A DNA stretch of 23,457 bases from Cloacimonetes bacterium UBA4175. GTDB taxonomy: Bacteria > Cloacimonadota > Cloacimonadia > Cloacimonadales > Cloacimonadaceae. The notes beneath the pieces are model-generated. The model ran no database searches, was not told where the DNA came from, and saw nothing but the letters and a program-made list of their open reading frames with translations. The stretch is from assembly GCA_002379855.1 (NCBI GenBank), contig DFUX01000026.1, positions 1 to 23,457 on the forward strand. The letters are read 5' to 3'. Of the stretch, positions 1 through 6,866 are shown in pieces; the first letter of the stretch is position 1; every line of letters starts with the position of its first letter. Both the position numbers and the translations under genes were made by a program.

Positions 1-85
1 TGGCAAAGTCTGTTTGCCACAGAGGCCGGAGATCGCTTCCGAACAGGCAACTGCGTTGCCTCTGCCGGACAGACTTCGGCAGCCC
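1..85. repeat. Dispersed 85-nt hairpin-rich repeat, copy 1
   Basis: This block aligns without gaps to 23266-23350, with 9 mismatches by eye over 85 nt. It contains three inverted repeats in a row: GGCAAA/TTTGCC around a 5-nt loop, GGCAAC/GTTGCC around a 3-nt loop, and CTGCCG/CGGCAG around a 9-nt loop. The first and third hairpins also carry mutually complementary octamers, AAGTCTGT and ACAGACTT. It lies in non-coding DNA upstream of a tRNA gene. The homology may extend left of the window. No transposase is nearby, so a REP/MITE-like intergenic element is the simplest reading; a genome-wide copy number would settle it. Confidence 0.8.
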
Positions 86-183
86 CTTTTTCTCCGCTTG
101 CTATTGTCAGTGAGACGATTTGTATTTTTTGGTAAGACTTCATACCCAATTTGGCCACTTAGCTTGAAAGAAATCCAGTAGTT

Positions 184-212
184 TTGACTTGACAGAATAA
201 TAGCGATAGAAA
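184..212 (+). promoter_or_regulatory. Candidate sigma-70-type promoter of the tRNA-Ala gene
   Basis: TTGACT at 184-189 (5 of 6 to the -35 consensus) is followed after 17 nt by TAGAAA at 207-212 (4 of 6 to the -10 consensus). Transcription would begin near 219, about 20 nt before the mature tRNA 5' end at 240. Position and spacing fit well, but the -10 is imperfect. Confidence 0.45.
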
Positions 213-239
213 GATTGGTCACACAAGTTTTCCGATTGT

Positions 240-315
240 GGGGCATTAGCTCAGCTGGGAGAGCGCATGACTGGCAGTCATGAGGTCAGGGGTTCGATCC
301 CCCTATGCTCCACCA
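240..315 (+). tRNA. tRNA-Ala (anticodon GGC), CCA encoded
   Basis: A complete 76-nt cloverleaf can be drawn. The acceptor stem pairs GGGGCAT with ATGCTCC, the D arm has GCTC/GAGC, the anticodon stem pairs CATGA with TCATG around loop CTGGCAG, and the T arm pairs AGGGG with CCCCT around TTCGATC. The anticodon is GGC, reading alanine codons GCC and GCU. The acceptor stem contains a G3:U70 wobble pair, the known identity determinant for alanyl-tRNA synthetase, which supports the assignment independently. The 3' CCA at 313-315 is genomically encoded. No second tRNA is seen next to it. Confidence 0.97.
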
Positions 316-322
316 CAATTTA

Positions 323-356
323 CCCCTTCATCATGTCTCAGGGCAAGGTGAAGGGG
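323..356 (+). other. Inverted repeat between tRNA-Ala and transketolase
   Basis: CCCCTTCA (323-330) and TGAAGGGG (349-356) are perfect 8-bp complements separated by 18 nt. The hairpin lies just after the tRNA and 33 nt before the transketolase start. There is no clean U-tract after it (the downstream bases are AACTTATTTACAG), so it is at best a weak terminator. It could instead be a 3' processing or stability structure. Confidence 0.4.
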
Positions 357-389
357 AACTTATTTACAGTGATTATTTCGAGGTAAATG

Positions 390-2285
390 ATGAAATCGCA
401 GAAACTAACGGCAGAGCTGACCAACCTTTCCAAACAAGCACGCGCCGCGATCCTGAGCATGACCACCCTGGCCGCGTCCGGTCATCCCGGCGGCTCAATG
501 TCGTCCATCGACCTGCTGCTGGCACTCTACGCAGTAGCGCGCCACGACCCCAAAAACCCCCAACTGCCCGACCGCGACAGGATCGTGGTGAGCAATGGGC
601 ACATCTCGCCTGCCGTATATTCCGCCCTGGCGCTCAACGGCTACTTTTCCCTGGACAAAGCCGTGTCGCAGTTCAGGCTCTGGGGCAGCATCTTTGAAGG
701 CCATATCGAGCGCGAGGTTCCGGGCGTTGAATGGTCCAGCGGCAACTTGGGGCAAGGCCTCTCCGCCGGTGCTGGCATGGCGCTGGCCTCCAGGATCAAC
801 TCCATTCCCTACCGGGTCTATGTGATGATGGGCGATGGCGAACAGCAGAAGGGGCAAATCTCTGAAGCCCGCTGCTTTGCCTTGAAATATGGACTGAACA
901 ACCTCTGCACGATCGTCGATTACAACGGCTTGCAGATCAGCGGTGACATCAAAGACGTGATGCCGCAAAACATACGTGCCAACTGGGAATCCGACGGATG
1001 GCAGGTGCTGGAGATCGACGGACACGATTTCAGCCAGATCTTTTCCGCCCTGGAAAGCAGCAAAAACAGCCCCGTGCCGGTGATGATCCTGGCTCACACG
1101 GTGATGGGAAAGGGCGTTCCTTTCATGGAAAACCAGGCAAAATACCATGGATCAGCCCTGTCTGAAGAACAGCTCGCCGAAGCCCTGAAAATACTCGGGG
1201 CGAACAACCGTTTGGGTGAATACAAGAAGCTCAGGGCGGCATTCAAGGCGCCCGCCCAGGCTGTTGACCTGAAACACTTTGAACTGAAGACAGACCTTGA
1301 GCCCGGACGCCCGCTGCGTTACGAAAAAGAAACCGACAACCGCAGCGCCTGGGGCAACGCGATCGCCGATCTGGCCAAGACCAATCAGGACAAAGCGACC
1401 CCGATCGTGGTAGTGGACTGCGACCTGCAATCCAGCGTGAAAACAGGCGAATTTGCCAGGCTTATGCCCCACAGGTTCATCCAGTCGGGCATCATGGAAC
1501 AGAACGCCGCAGTATTAAGCGGCGCGCTTTCCGCCAGCGGCATCCAAACCTTCTGGTCTGACTTTGGCATGTTCGGCCTGGATGAAGTGTATAACGCTCA
1601 AAGGCTTAACGATATAAACCACACCAATCTCAAGGTGGTGCTCACCCATGTCGGCATCGATGTGGGAGAAGACGGGAAAACACACCATTGCATCGACTAC
1701 ATCGGTTTGATGCGCAACCTTTACAGCTATCGCCTGATCTGTCCAGCAGATCCGAACCAGACCGACAGTGTGATCCGCTGGCTGATAAACCGCTCTGGCA
1801 ATTACATGGTGACCATGGGCCGCTCAAAAGTGCCAATCATCAAGGGAGAGGATGGAGTTCCGTTCTACGGGCTGGATTATACCTTCGACTATGGCAAAGA
1901 GGATATCCTGAGAGTGGGAAACATGGGCAGCATCTTCGTAACCGGCACCCCGGTCGGAAAGGCGGTCAAAGCGGTTGACAAGCTCCGCGAACAGGGAATC
2001 TATCTGCAACTGATCTACGTTTCCTGCCCCCTGGCAATCGACAGGGAAACCCTGGAAACCGCCGCCCGCAACAAGATCGTGTTCAGCATCGAAGACCACA
2101 ATGTCAACAGCGGCCTGGGGTCAATCCTGGCTGACCGGATCGGCGAGGAAAACCTTTGTTGCCGCCTGGTAAAAATCGGCATTCCGGAATATCCCCGTTC
2201 AGGTTCTTCCGAAGACCTGTATAATTGGGCTGGATTGAGCAGCCAAAGCATCATAGACCGCATCACGGAAGAACTGCAAAGCTGA
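390..2285 (+). CDS. tkt: Transketolase
   Basis: This is a thiamine-diphosphate enzyme of the non-oxidative pentose phosphate pathway that transfers two-carbon ketol units between sugar phosphates in the cytoplasm. The 631-residue product is a full-length single-chain transketolase. GHPGG is at 31-35, and the diphosphate/metal motif starts with GDGE at 148 and ends at N179. The pyrimidine domain follows with the cofactor-activating glutamate in GIMEQNA (E370), and then the C-terminal domain. Two ATGs lie in tandem at 387 and 390. GAGG at 380-383 is only 3 nt from the first but 6 nt from the second, so 390 is preferred. The gene stands between a tRNA and a ferredoxin/aldehyde oxidoreductase pair that appears to have its own promoter. 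It may be read from the tRNA promoter, since none was found closer. Confidence 0.93.
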   Translation: MKSQKLTAELTNLSKQARAAILSMTTLAASGHPGGSMSSIDLLLALYAVARHDPKNPQLPDRDRIVVSNGHISPAVYSALALNGYFSLDKAVSQFRLWGSIFEGHIEREVPGVEWSSGNLGQGLSAGAGMALASRINSIPYRVYVMMGDGEQQKGQISEARCFALKYGLNNLCTIVDYNGLQISGDIKDVMPQNIRANWESDGWQVLEIDGHDFSQIFSALESSKNSPVPVMILAHTVMGKGVPFMENQAKYHGSALSEEQLAEALKILGANNRLGEYKKLRAAFKAPAQAVDLKHFELKTDLEPGRPLRYEKETDNRSAWGNAIADLAKTNQDKATPIVVVDCDLQSSVKTGEFARLMPHRFIQSGIMEQNAAVLSGALSASGIQTFWSDFGMFGLDEVYNAQRLNDINHTNLKVVLTHVGIDVGEDGKTHHCIDYIGLMRNLYSYRLICPADPNQTDSVIRWLINRSGNYMVTMGRSKVPIIKGEDGVPFYGLDYTFDYGKEDILRVGNMGSIFVTGTPVGKAVKAVDKLREQGIYLQLIYVSCPLAIDRETLETAARNKIVFSIEDHNVNSGLGSILADRIGEENLCCRLVKIGIPEYPRSGSSEDLYNWAGLSSQSIIDRITEELQS

Positions 2286-2324
2286 CCTTGTATGCAAGCC
2301 TGATGTCTGAAGCAGAGAATTCAG

Positions 2325-2352
2325 TTGACTGTTTCGGATATCCTAATATAAA
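2325..2352 (+). promoter_or_regulatory. Candidate promoter of the ferredoxin-aldehyde oxidoreductase operon
   Basis: TTGACT (2325-2330) and TATAAA (2347-2352) are 16 nt apart in the 97-nt gap after transketolase. Each matches 5 of 6 consensus positions. The -35 is identical to the one proposed for the tRNA gene. The predicted start near 2359 leaves a leader of about 24 nt carrying AGGAG. This makes the downstream pair an independent transcription unit. Confidence 0.55.
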
Positions 2353-2382
2353 TGGCTTTAACGACAGAAACAGGAGATGATG

Positions 2383-2775
2383 ATGAAGTCGCTGAAGACC
2401 TATCCAGAAAACTGCGTCGCCTGCCATGTATGCGAGAGCGCGTGTTCAAACCTGTATTTCAAGGTTGACGATCCAGAAAAGTCGAGGATCCGCATCACCG
2501 AGACCGACTCACAACCCCGGATGAACGCCTGCACCCAGTGCGGAGTCTGTGTGCAAAGCTGCCCCACGCTGGCGCTGAGCATCAACAGCCAGGGGGTGGT
2601 GATGGTCAACCAAGCTCTTTGCATCGGCTGCTACATGTGCATAGCTGCCTGCCCCACCGGATCAATGTTCCGCACCATTGGCGCAATCACCCCCTTCAAA
2701 TGCGTCGCCTGCGGCGTATGCACCAAGACCTGCCCCGCGGACGCCATCCGCATCGAAGAAAACAAGGAGAGTTAA
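2383..2775 (+). CDS. Polyferredoxin with four [4Fe-4S] motifs, aldehyde oxidoreductase partner
   Basis: A small soluble electron carrier of 130 residues with 16 cysteines in four CX2CX2CX3C motifs: C11-C21, C50-C60, C80-C90 and C107-C117. Each motif is a normal [4Fe-4S] ligand set, and in this fold the sites are usually exchanged between paired motifs. No signal peptide is present, so it should be cytoplasmic. Three ATGs follow each other at 2377, 2380 and 2383. AGGAG at 2372-2376 gives proper spacing (6 nt) only for the third. The stop lies 2 nt before the aldehyde oxidoreductase gene, so the two are surely co-transcribed. The arrangement resembles AorA-AorB and YdhY-YdhV pairs, where the ferredoxin takes electrons from the tungsten or molybdenum enzyme. 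Pairing is inferred from context; the cluster motifs are seen directly. Confidence 0.9.
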   Translation: MKSLKTYPENCVACHVCESACSNLYFKVDDPEKSRIRITETDSQPRMNACTQCGVCVQSCPTLALSINSQGVVMVNQALCIGCYMCIAACPTGSMFRTIGAITPFKCVACGVCTKTCPADAIRIEENKES

Positions 2776-2777
2776 AT

Positions 2778-4913
2778 ATGACAGACCGCAGAATACTGGC
2801 TGAATTCAGTTATGAATTGAAACCCGTTATCAAAGGCTACAACAGAAGAACCCTTTACATCGACCTTAGCGGCAAGAAAATAGAATCCAAACCAGTGTCG
2901 GACATGATGATAGACAAGTTTGTGGGCGGCAAAGGTTTCGACCTCTATCTGATGTGGCATGGCGTGAAGGACGACACCAAGTGGAACGATCCAGAAAACG
3001 AACTCTGCATCGCTTTTGGCCCCTTGTGCGGCAACACCAGCTACCCCGGCAGTGGGAAGTCCATCGTCACCACCATCTCACCCCTGACCGGCATACCTGT
3101 GGATTGCAACGTGGGGGGACATTTCGGCCCCTACGCCAAATTCTCCGGCTGGGATGCCATTGAGATTCAGGGCAAGGCAGACGAGGAAGTGATCGTTTAC
3201 ATCGATGGAGACTCTGGCAAGGTTAAGATCCTGAGCGCGCCGGATAAAGAGACCAACAGCCATATCCTGGCAGAAAACCTGATCAACGAGTTTGCTGAAA
3301 ACCCGGATAAACGGCAGTTTGTGTCGGTAGTGTCCGCAGGTCAGGGCGCCGAAAATGTGCTGATTTCATGCCTGAACTTTTCTTTCTGGGACAAGCGCCG
3401 TAAAGTGGCACGCCTCAAACAGGCAGGCAGGGGCGGAACGGGCACCGTGTTGAGAGACAAGAAATTGAAAGCCTTGGTTGTAAAATACTCCGGACTGAAA
3501 GGGGATACCAACAATCCAGTGGACTTGGAAACATTGCAAAAAACCGGCCTCAAACTCCACAAAGAGATAGAAGAGGGAGACGCCATCCAGTGCCGCATGC
3601 GCGAAGTGGGAACGGCCCATCTGGTGGAGATCATGAACGACTACGACCTCTTGCCGATAAAGAACTTCAAGTATGGCCAGTCGGACGAGGCCAGCAGTCT
3701 GTCATCCCTGGAGTTTAAGAAGCTTTTCACCCAAGGCCTGCCTGACGGCTGTTGGTTTGGCTGCTCGCTTTCCTGCTGCAAAGCGGTGGATGGTTTTGTT
3801 CCCCGTTCCGGTCCTTACAAAGGCCAGACAGTTTCCGTGGATGGGCCTGAATATGAGACTGTGGGCGGCTGCGGCTCCAACCTTTGCATCTGGGATCCCA
3901 AGGATGTGGTCGAGCTCAATTTCTATTGCGACACCTACGGCATCGACACGATCTCATTCGGAACAAGCTGCGCCTTTGCCATGGAATGCTATGAATACGG
4001 AATCCTGAACAAAGAACGCACAGGAGGCATCGACCTGACCTGGGGCAATGCCGACGGCGTGTTTGAGCTGATCCATCAAATGGCACGTGGAGAAGGTTTT
4101 GGCGTGATCGTTGGACAGGGCGTGAAAAGGATGAAAGAGATCTTTGCCCGCGATTACAACGCCGATCCCAAGCTCTTGCAAGACATTGGCATGGAAGCCA
4201 AGGGCCTGGAGTTTTCGCAATACCTGTCCAAGGAATCGCTGGCTCAGCAAGGCGGCTACACTTTTGCCCTCAAGGGGCCCCAACATGACGAAGCCTGGCT
4301 GATCTTCATGGATATGGTCAACAACCGTATCCCGACCTTTGAAGACAAAGCCGAAGCGCTGCACTACTTCCCCATGTTCCGCACCTGGTTTGGCTTGCAG
4401 GGCCTGTGCAAACTGCCCTGGAATGACATTGAACCAGCCAACAACGCGGAGACGGACGAACCAGCCAAGGTTCCGGAACACGTGCAGAACTATGTGGACA
4501 TCTATAAAGCCATCACAGGCAAACCGATGGATAAACATGAACTGATCCGCCAGTCCGAACGGGTCTATAACTTCCAAAAGGTCTTTTGCATGAGGATGGG
4601 CAAGGGCCGCCGCAGCGATGACATTCCACCCTATCGCGCCGTGGGACCTGTTACCGAGGAAGAATACCTCTCCCGCCAGGAACGTTACGATTCGCTGTTG
4701 CAGAGCAAACAAGGAATCGATCCTGCCGGCAAATCCACAGCGGAAAAGATGAGCCTGCTGCGCGAATACCGCGAAGACCAGTATCAACAACTGATCGATG
4801 CAGTGTACAAACGCAAAGGCTGGACTCCCGAGGGCGTTCCCACCACTGAACACCTTCAGTCCATTGGCATGGACCTGCCTGAAGTGATCGAGGTTGTGAA
4901 ACGCTATCTCTAA
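2778..4913 (+). CDS. Aldehyde:ferredoxin oxidoreductase family protein (tungstopterin enzyme)
   Basis: A 711-residue cytoplasmic oxidoreductase of the AOR family, whose members oxidise aldehydes to acids (or run in reverse) on a bis-pterin tungsten or molybdenum site with one [4Fe-4S] cluster. Seen here are the N-terminal GGKGF region, a GPLCGN...GSGKS segment, a pterin-type YGIDTIS motif, a cluster-like CX3CX3CC (C325, C329, C333, C334) and a distant fourth cysteine C544 in GLCK. The P. furiosus enzyme uses CX2CX3C plus one distant cysteine, so the spacing here is slightly different. The length exceeds classical AOR (about 600) and is nearer to YdhV-type proteins. The ATG at 2778 is preceded by AAGGAGA with 7 nt spacing; longer upstream readings would run through the ferredoxin gene. 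The substrate cannot be read from sequence. Confidence 0.9.
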   Translation: MTDRRILAEFSYELKPVIKGYNRRTLYIDLSGKKIESKPVSDMMIDKFVGGKGFDLYLMWHGVKDDTKWNDPENELCIAFGPLCGNTSYPGSGKSIVTTISPLTGIPVDCNVGGHFGPYAKFSGWDAIEIQGKADEEVIVYIDGDSGKVKILSAPDKETNSHILAENLINEFAENPDKRQFVSVVSAGQGAENVLISCLNFSFWDKRRKVARLKQAGRGGTGTVLRDKKLKALVVKYSGLKGDTNNPVDLETLQKTGLKLHKEIEEGDAIQCRMREVGTAHLVEIMNDYDLLPIKNFKYGQSDEASSLSSLEFKKLFTQGLPDGCWFGCSLSCCKAVDGFVPRSGPYKGQTVSVDGPEYETVGGCGSNLCIWDPKDVVELNFYCDTYGIDTISFGTSCAFAMECYEYGILNKERTGGIDLTWGNADGVFELIHQMARGEGFGVIVGQGVKRMKEIFARDYNADPKLLQDIGMEAKGLEFSQYLSKESLAQQGGYTFALKGPQHDEAWLIFMDMVNNRIPTFEDKAEALHYFPMFRTWFGLQGLCKLPWNDIEPANNAETDEPAKVPEHVQNYVDIYKAITGKPMDKHELIRQSERVYNFQKVFCMRMGKGRRSDDIPPYRAVGPVTEEEYLSRQERYDSLLQSKQGIDPAGKSTAEKMSLLREYREDQYQQLIDAVYKRKGWTPEGVPTTEHLQSIGMDLPEVIEVVKRYL

Positions 4914-4933
4914 TTAAGATCAAGTCAGATAAT

Positions 4934-4961
4934 AAAACCGGAACGGCTGTTCCGGTTTTTT
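4934..4961 (+). terminator. Rho-independent terminator after the aldehyde oxidoreductase gene
   Basis: AAAACCGGAAC (4934-4944) pairs perfectly with GTTCCGGTTTT (4949-4959) around a 4-nt GGCT loop, followed by more T. It begins 21 nt after the stop codon. Because the stem ends in A4/T4 runs it could also act on the opposite strand, where the convergent redox operon arrives. Confidence 0.9.
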
Positions 4962-4970
4962 ACTTGTTGC

Positions 4971-5008
4971 TAAAAAACCGCTGAGCTCATTGCGTGAACC
5001 CAGCGGTT
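4971..5008 (-). terminator. Rho-independent terminator of the minus-strand redox operon
   Basis: Read on the minus strand, AACCGCTG (5008-5001) pairs with CAGCGGTT (4983-4976) across a 17-nt loop. It is followed by a U6 run that overlaps the stem by two bases (complement of A4972-4977). It starts 27 nt past the lipoprotein stop codon, so both convergent operons have their own terminator in the 122-nt gap. Confidence 0.8.
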
Positions 5009-5035
5009 AGTTCTAATCTGTTTCTGTCTCGGGGG

Positions 5036-5548
5036 TTACTTCATCCCCAGCAGTTCCTTCAGGTGTTTCACATATACTTCCGCGCCACCTTCCTGATATC
5101 CGGTGCGGGTAATTTCTTCACCCTTACCGTCAATCAGCACGATGGTGGGAAACCCTTGAATCTCGTACTTTTCAGCCAAAGCCTGGTTGGCTTTTTGGAC
5201 TTCCTGAGGAAGCTTGGTTTTCTGGGGGAAATCGACCTTCAACAGCACGAAGTTGTCGCCGGCAAATTTCAGAAAGGCTTCTTGTTCAAAGACCTCGCCG
5301 CTCAAGAGCTGGCACCAGTAGCACCAATCAGAGCCGGTGAAGTTGACCAGTACCGGACGCTCCAGTTCCCTGGCATAAAGCAGGGCCTGGTCATAATCTG
5401 CGATCCAGGTTCCCGGTTCGTAAGAGGAAGCTTCGCCAGCCTGCCCCTCAGTTTCTTGCTGCAACTCATCGGTCGCTTCCACTTCCTGTTGCGTGCAGCC
5501 CAAGACCGTGACAACAGAGATCATGATCACTATCAGTAAATATCTCAC
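5036..5548 (-). CDS. Thioredoxin-fold lipoprotein
   Basis: A 170-residue thiol-disulfide protein that should be lipid-anchored outside the cytoplasmic membrane. The N-terminus is a short hydrophobic signal ending in a VLGC lipobox with the acylated cysteine at C18. A glutamine/glutamate-rich linker (about 19-45) follows, then a thioredoxin fold with an active site C76-Y-W-C79 and the cis-proline in GFPT (P134). The closest family type is the Thioredoxin_7-like/DsbD-gamma-like group; direction of electron flow is not evident. The start is GTG, 6 nt downstream of a perfect AGGAGGT (complement of 5555-5561). The start overlaps the OsmC stop as GTGA, so translation is coupled. It is the last gene of the redox operon. 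Confidence 0.88.
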   Translation of the reverse strand: MRYLLIVIMISVVTVLGCTQQEVEATDELQQETEGQAGEASSYEPGTWIADYDQALLYARELERPVLVNFTGSDWCYWCQLLSGEVFEQEAFLKFAGDNFVLLKVDFPQKTKLPQEVQKANQALAEKYEIQGFPTIVLIDGKGEEITRTGYQEGGAEVYVKHLKELLGMK

Positions 5549-5976
5549 TGTTCTACCTCCTGGTTATTGATGAATATCTTAACAATTATCCGCGCGGATT
5601 TTTGCAGCATCGCGTACACGCCGCAATACTTCTGCGTGGAAAGGGTTACGGCTTTTACGAGCTTCTCCGGGGACAGATCGCTCCCTTCGAAGTGGAAATT
5701 GAATCTGATAGTGTGATAGGTAACCGGATGCTCGGAAGTGGAATCCGCTTCGGTGTCGATCCGCAGGGTAAAACCTCCCACCCTCATCTTTTCCAGTATG
5801 GACACCACGTCCATTCCAGAGCAACCGCTAAGGGCCGCGAGTAAAAGTGGTTTGGGCCTGGGTCCACGATTTTCGCCGCCACTCCCCCTATCGGCATCCA
5901 TTATCAGATGGTGGCCATTGATATCAGCGTCGAAAGCCAGACCCCCAACCCATGTGGCAGAGGTCTTACTGCTCAT
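5545..5976 (-). CDS. OsmC-like protein
   Basis: A 143-residue member of the OsmC/Ohr family. Typed members reduce organic hydroperoxides through two cysteines on a dimer. Both expected cysteines are present: C52 in the GCSGMDV helix and C118 in QKYCGVY. Residues G34-E35-N36 precede the catalytic-helix region in the place where the family keeps an arginine-bearing segment (R37, R40). The more generic OsmC branch (YhfA-like, of uncertain substrate) fits better than strict Ohr. The ATG at 5976 shares one base with the MarR stop (TGATG); an in-frame TTG one codon earlier is not needed. No strong Shine-Dalgarno is seen, so translation is probably coupled to the upstream gene. Confidence 0.87.
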   Translation of the reverse strand: MSSKTSATWVGGLAFDADINGHHLIMDADRGSGGENRGPRPKPLLLAALSGCSGMDVVSILEKMRVGGFTLRIDTEADSTSEHPVTYHTIRFNFHFEGSDLSPEKLVKAVTLSTQKYCGVYAMLQKSARIIVKIFINNQEVEQ

Positions 5977-6431
5977 CAAAGATCCACTAAGGTGGCTTTC
6001 AGCACCTCTTCATACTTATCGACATAGGTCTTCAGCGCTTTGTAAACGCCTTCGACATCTTTGTCCGGGATCCGCGCCAAAATCTTTTTTTGCTGATCCA
6101 CAATGGTCTGCTGGCTGTTTTCTGCCAGTTTTTTACCTTTGTCGGTAATGATGGCAAACCAACACCTGCGGTCTTTCTCAGATGGCTTGCGTTGAACCAG
6201 TTTTTTGCTCACCAGATTATCCATGATACGGGTGATGCGGCTGTGGGAAACGTTGAGAACCCTGGCCAATTCATTCATGTTAACAGGTGTTTTCACCTTG
6301 AACAGGTGGTTTAGCAATTGGCACTCCATTTTACCCGCTTGAAGACAAGCTTTTTGCGCGTAGTCGATCTCGCTAAGCACTACCTGCAGACGTGTGATTA
6401 GGCCATGAAAGCTTTCAGCAGTGACTTTCAT
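5976..6431 (-). CDS. MarR-family transcriptional regulator
   Basis: A 151-residue winged-helix repressor type. A helical dimerisation region (about 1-40) is followed by the DNA-binding helix-turn-helix around 50-82 (NMNELARVLNVSHSRITRIM), a wing with the typical EKDRR turn (85-89), and C-terminal dimer helices. Cysteines occur at 29, 37 and 90. MarR proteins of the OhrR type sense peroxides by a cysteine, but the classical N-terminal OhrR cysteine position is not obviously matched, so redox sensing is only a suggestion. The start at 6431 has AAAGGAG 6 nt upstream; the longer reading frame to 6485 overlaps the glutaredoxin gene and lacks this. It sits second in the operon it most likely controls, downstream of a 14-bp palindrome at the operon promoter. 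Confidence 0.9.
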   Translation of the reverse strand: MKVTAESFHGLITRLQVVLSEIDYAQKACLQAGKMECQLLNHLFKVKTPVNMNELARVLNVSHSRITRIMDNLVSKKLVQRKPSEKDRRCWFAIITDKGKKLAENSQQTIVDQQKKILARIPDKDVEGVYKALKTYVDKYEEVLKATLVDL

Positions 6432-6444
6432 TTTTCTCTCCTTT

Positions 6445-6684
6445 CTATTTTCTTTGCAACAGCTGGTCGATCTTAACCCTGTCAAAACCGACCACCGCCG
6501 TATTATTTATCCAGATCTGGGGCACGCCCATCTGACCAGTTTTTCTCTGCATTACATCGAGAGCTCTGGCATCTTGGGAAACATCCACGTATTTATATTG
6601 ATAACCTTTAGATTTAAGGTAATCCTTTACTTTTGTACACCAGGAACAGGTTGGCGTTCCAAAAACAACTATATTCTTGTTCAT
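6445..6684 (-). CDS. Glutaredoxin-like protein (CSWC redox centre)
   Basis: A 79-residue single-domain redoxin. It has a beta strand, then TPTC13-S-W-C16, a cis-proline motif GVPQI (P55) and a C-terminal GFD segment as in glutaredoxins and NrdH-type redoxins. Size and motifs fit a cytoplasmic thiol reductant; whether it takes electrons from glutathione-like thiols or thioredoxin reductase cannot be told. The start at 6684 follows GAGG (complement of 6695-6698) by 10 nt. The frame is open further upstream to 6804, but that extension would cross the promoter palindrome and is not family-like. It is the first gene of the operon, 13 nt before marR. Confidence 0.88.
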   Translation of the reverse strand: MNKNIVVFGTPTCSWCTKVKDYLKSKGYQYKYVDVSQDARALDVMQRKTGQMGVPQIWINNTAVVGFDRVKIDQLLQRK

Positions 6685-6700
6685 ATTTTTGCGACCTCTG

Positions 6701-6734
6701 ATTATTATAATAATGAGTGTTTTATGAAATGCAA
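6701..6734 (-). promoter_or_regulatory. Promoter with 14-bp palindromic candidate MarR operator
   Basis: ATTATTATAATAAT at 6701-6714 is a perfect palindrome. One mismatched pair out, two further base pairs extend it to 18 bp (6698-6717). It contains a consensus TATAAT on the minus strand (6709-6704), with TTGCAT at 6734-6729 as a weak -35 at 19 nt spacing. Because the site is symmetric, a TATAAT also faces radA on the plus strand (6706-6711), though no good -35 was found there. The predicted start for the redox operon lies near 6697, leaving a leader of only about 13 nt. MarR proteins typically bind AT-rich inverted repeats of this size over the promoter, so autorepression is the natural inference. 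Confidence 0.6.
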
Positions 6735-6866
6735 GGAAAACTTTCCAGAATTCGATGTTTTTTTGGATAAAGCCAGAAGGGAAAAAGAACACCCCTTTTC
6801 CCACGAAAAAACTTCTTGCCTGTTTTGGGCAAATCCAAAAGGCTGTAACCTGATACAGGAGAAAAC

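Noticed and set aside
240..315. tRNA-Ala as an integration site of a genomic island
   Set aside because: The 3' end of the tRNA is not repeated elsewhere in the window and no integrase is present. The repeat at both window ends is unrelated to the tRNA sequence.
2538..2777. N-terminal extension of the aldehyde oxidoreductase through the ferredoxin gene
   Set aside because: The same bases encode two ferredoxin motifs in another frame, and the ATG at 2778 has AAGGAGA at the right distance.
3954..4853. 299-codon antisense open frame inside the aldehyde oxidoreductase gene
   Set aside because: The plus-strand frame carries family motifs and a good ribosome site; the antisense frame has neither.
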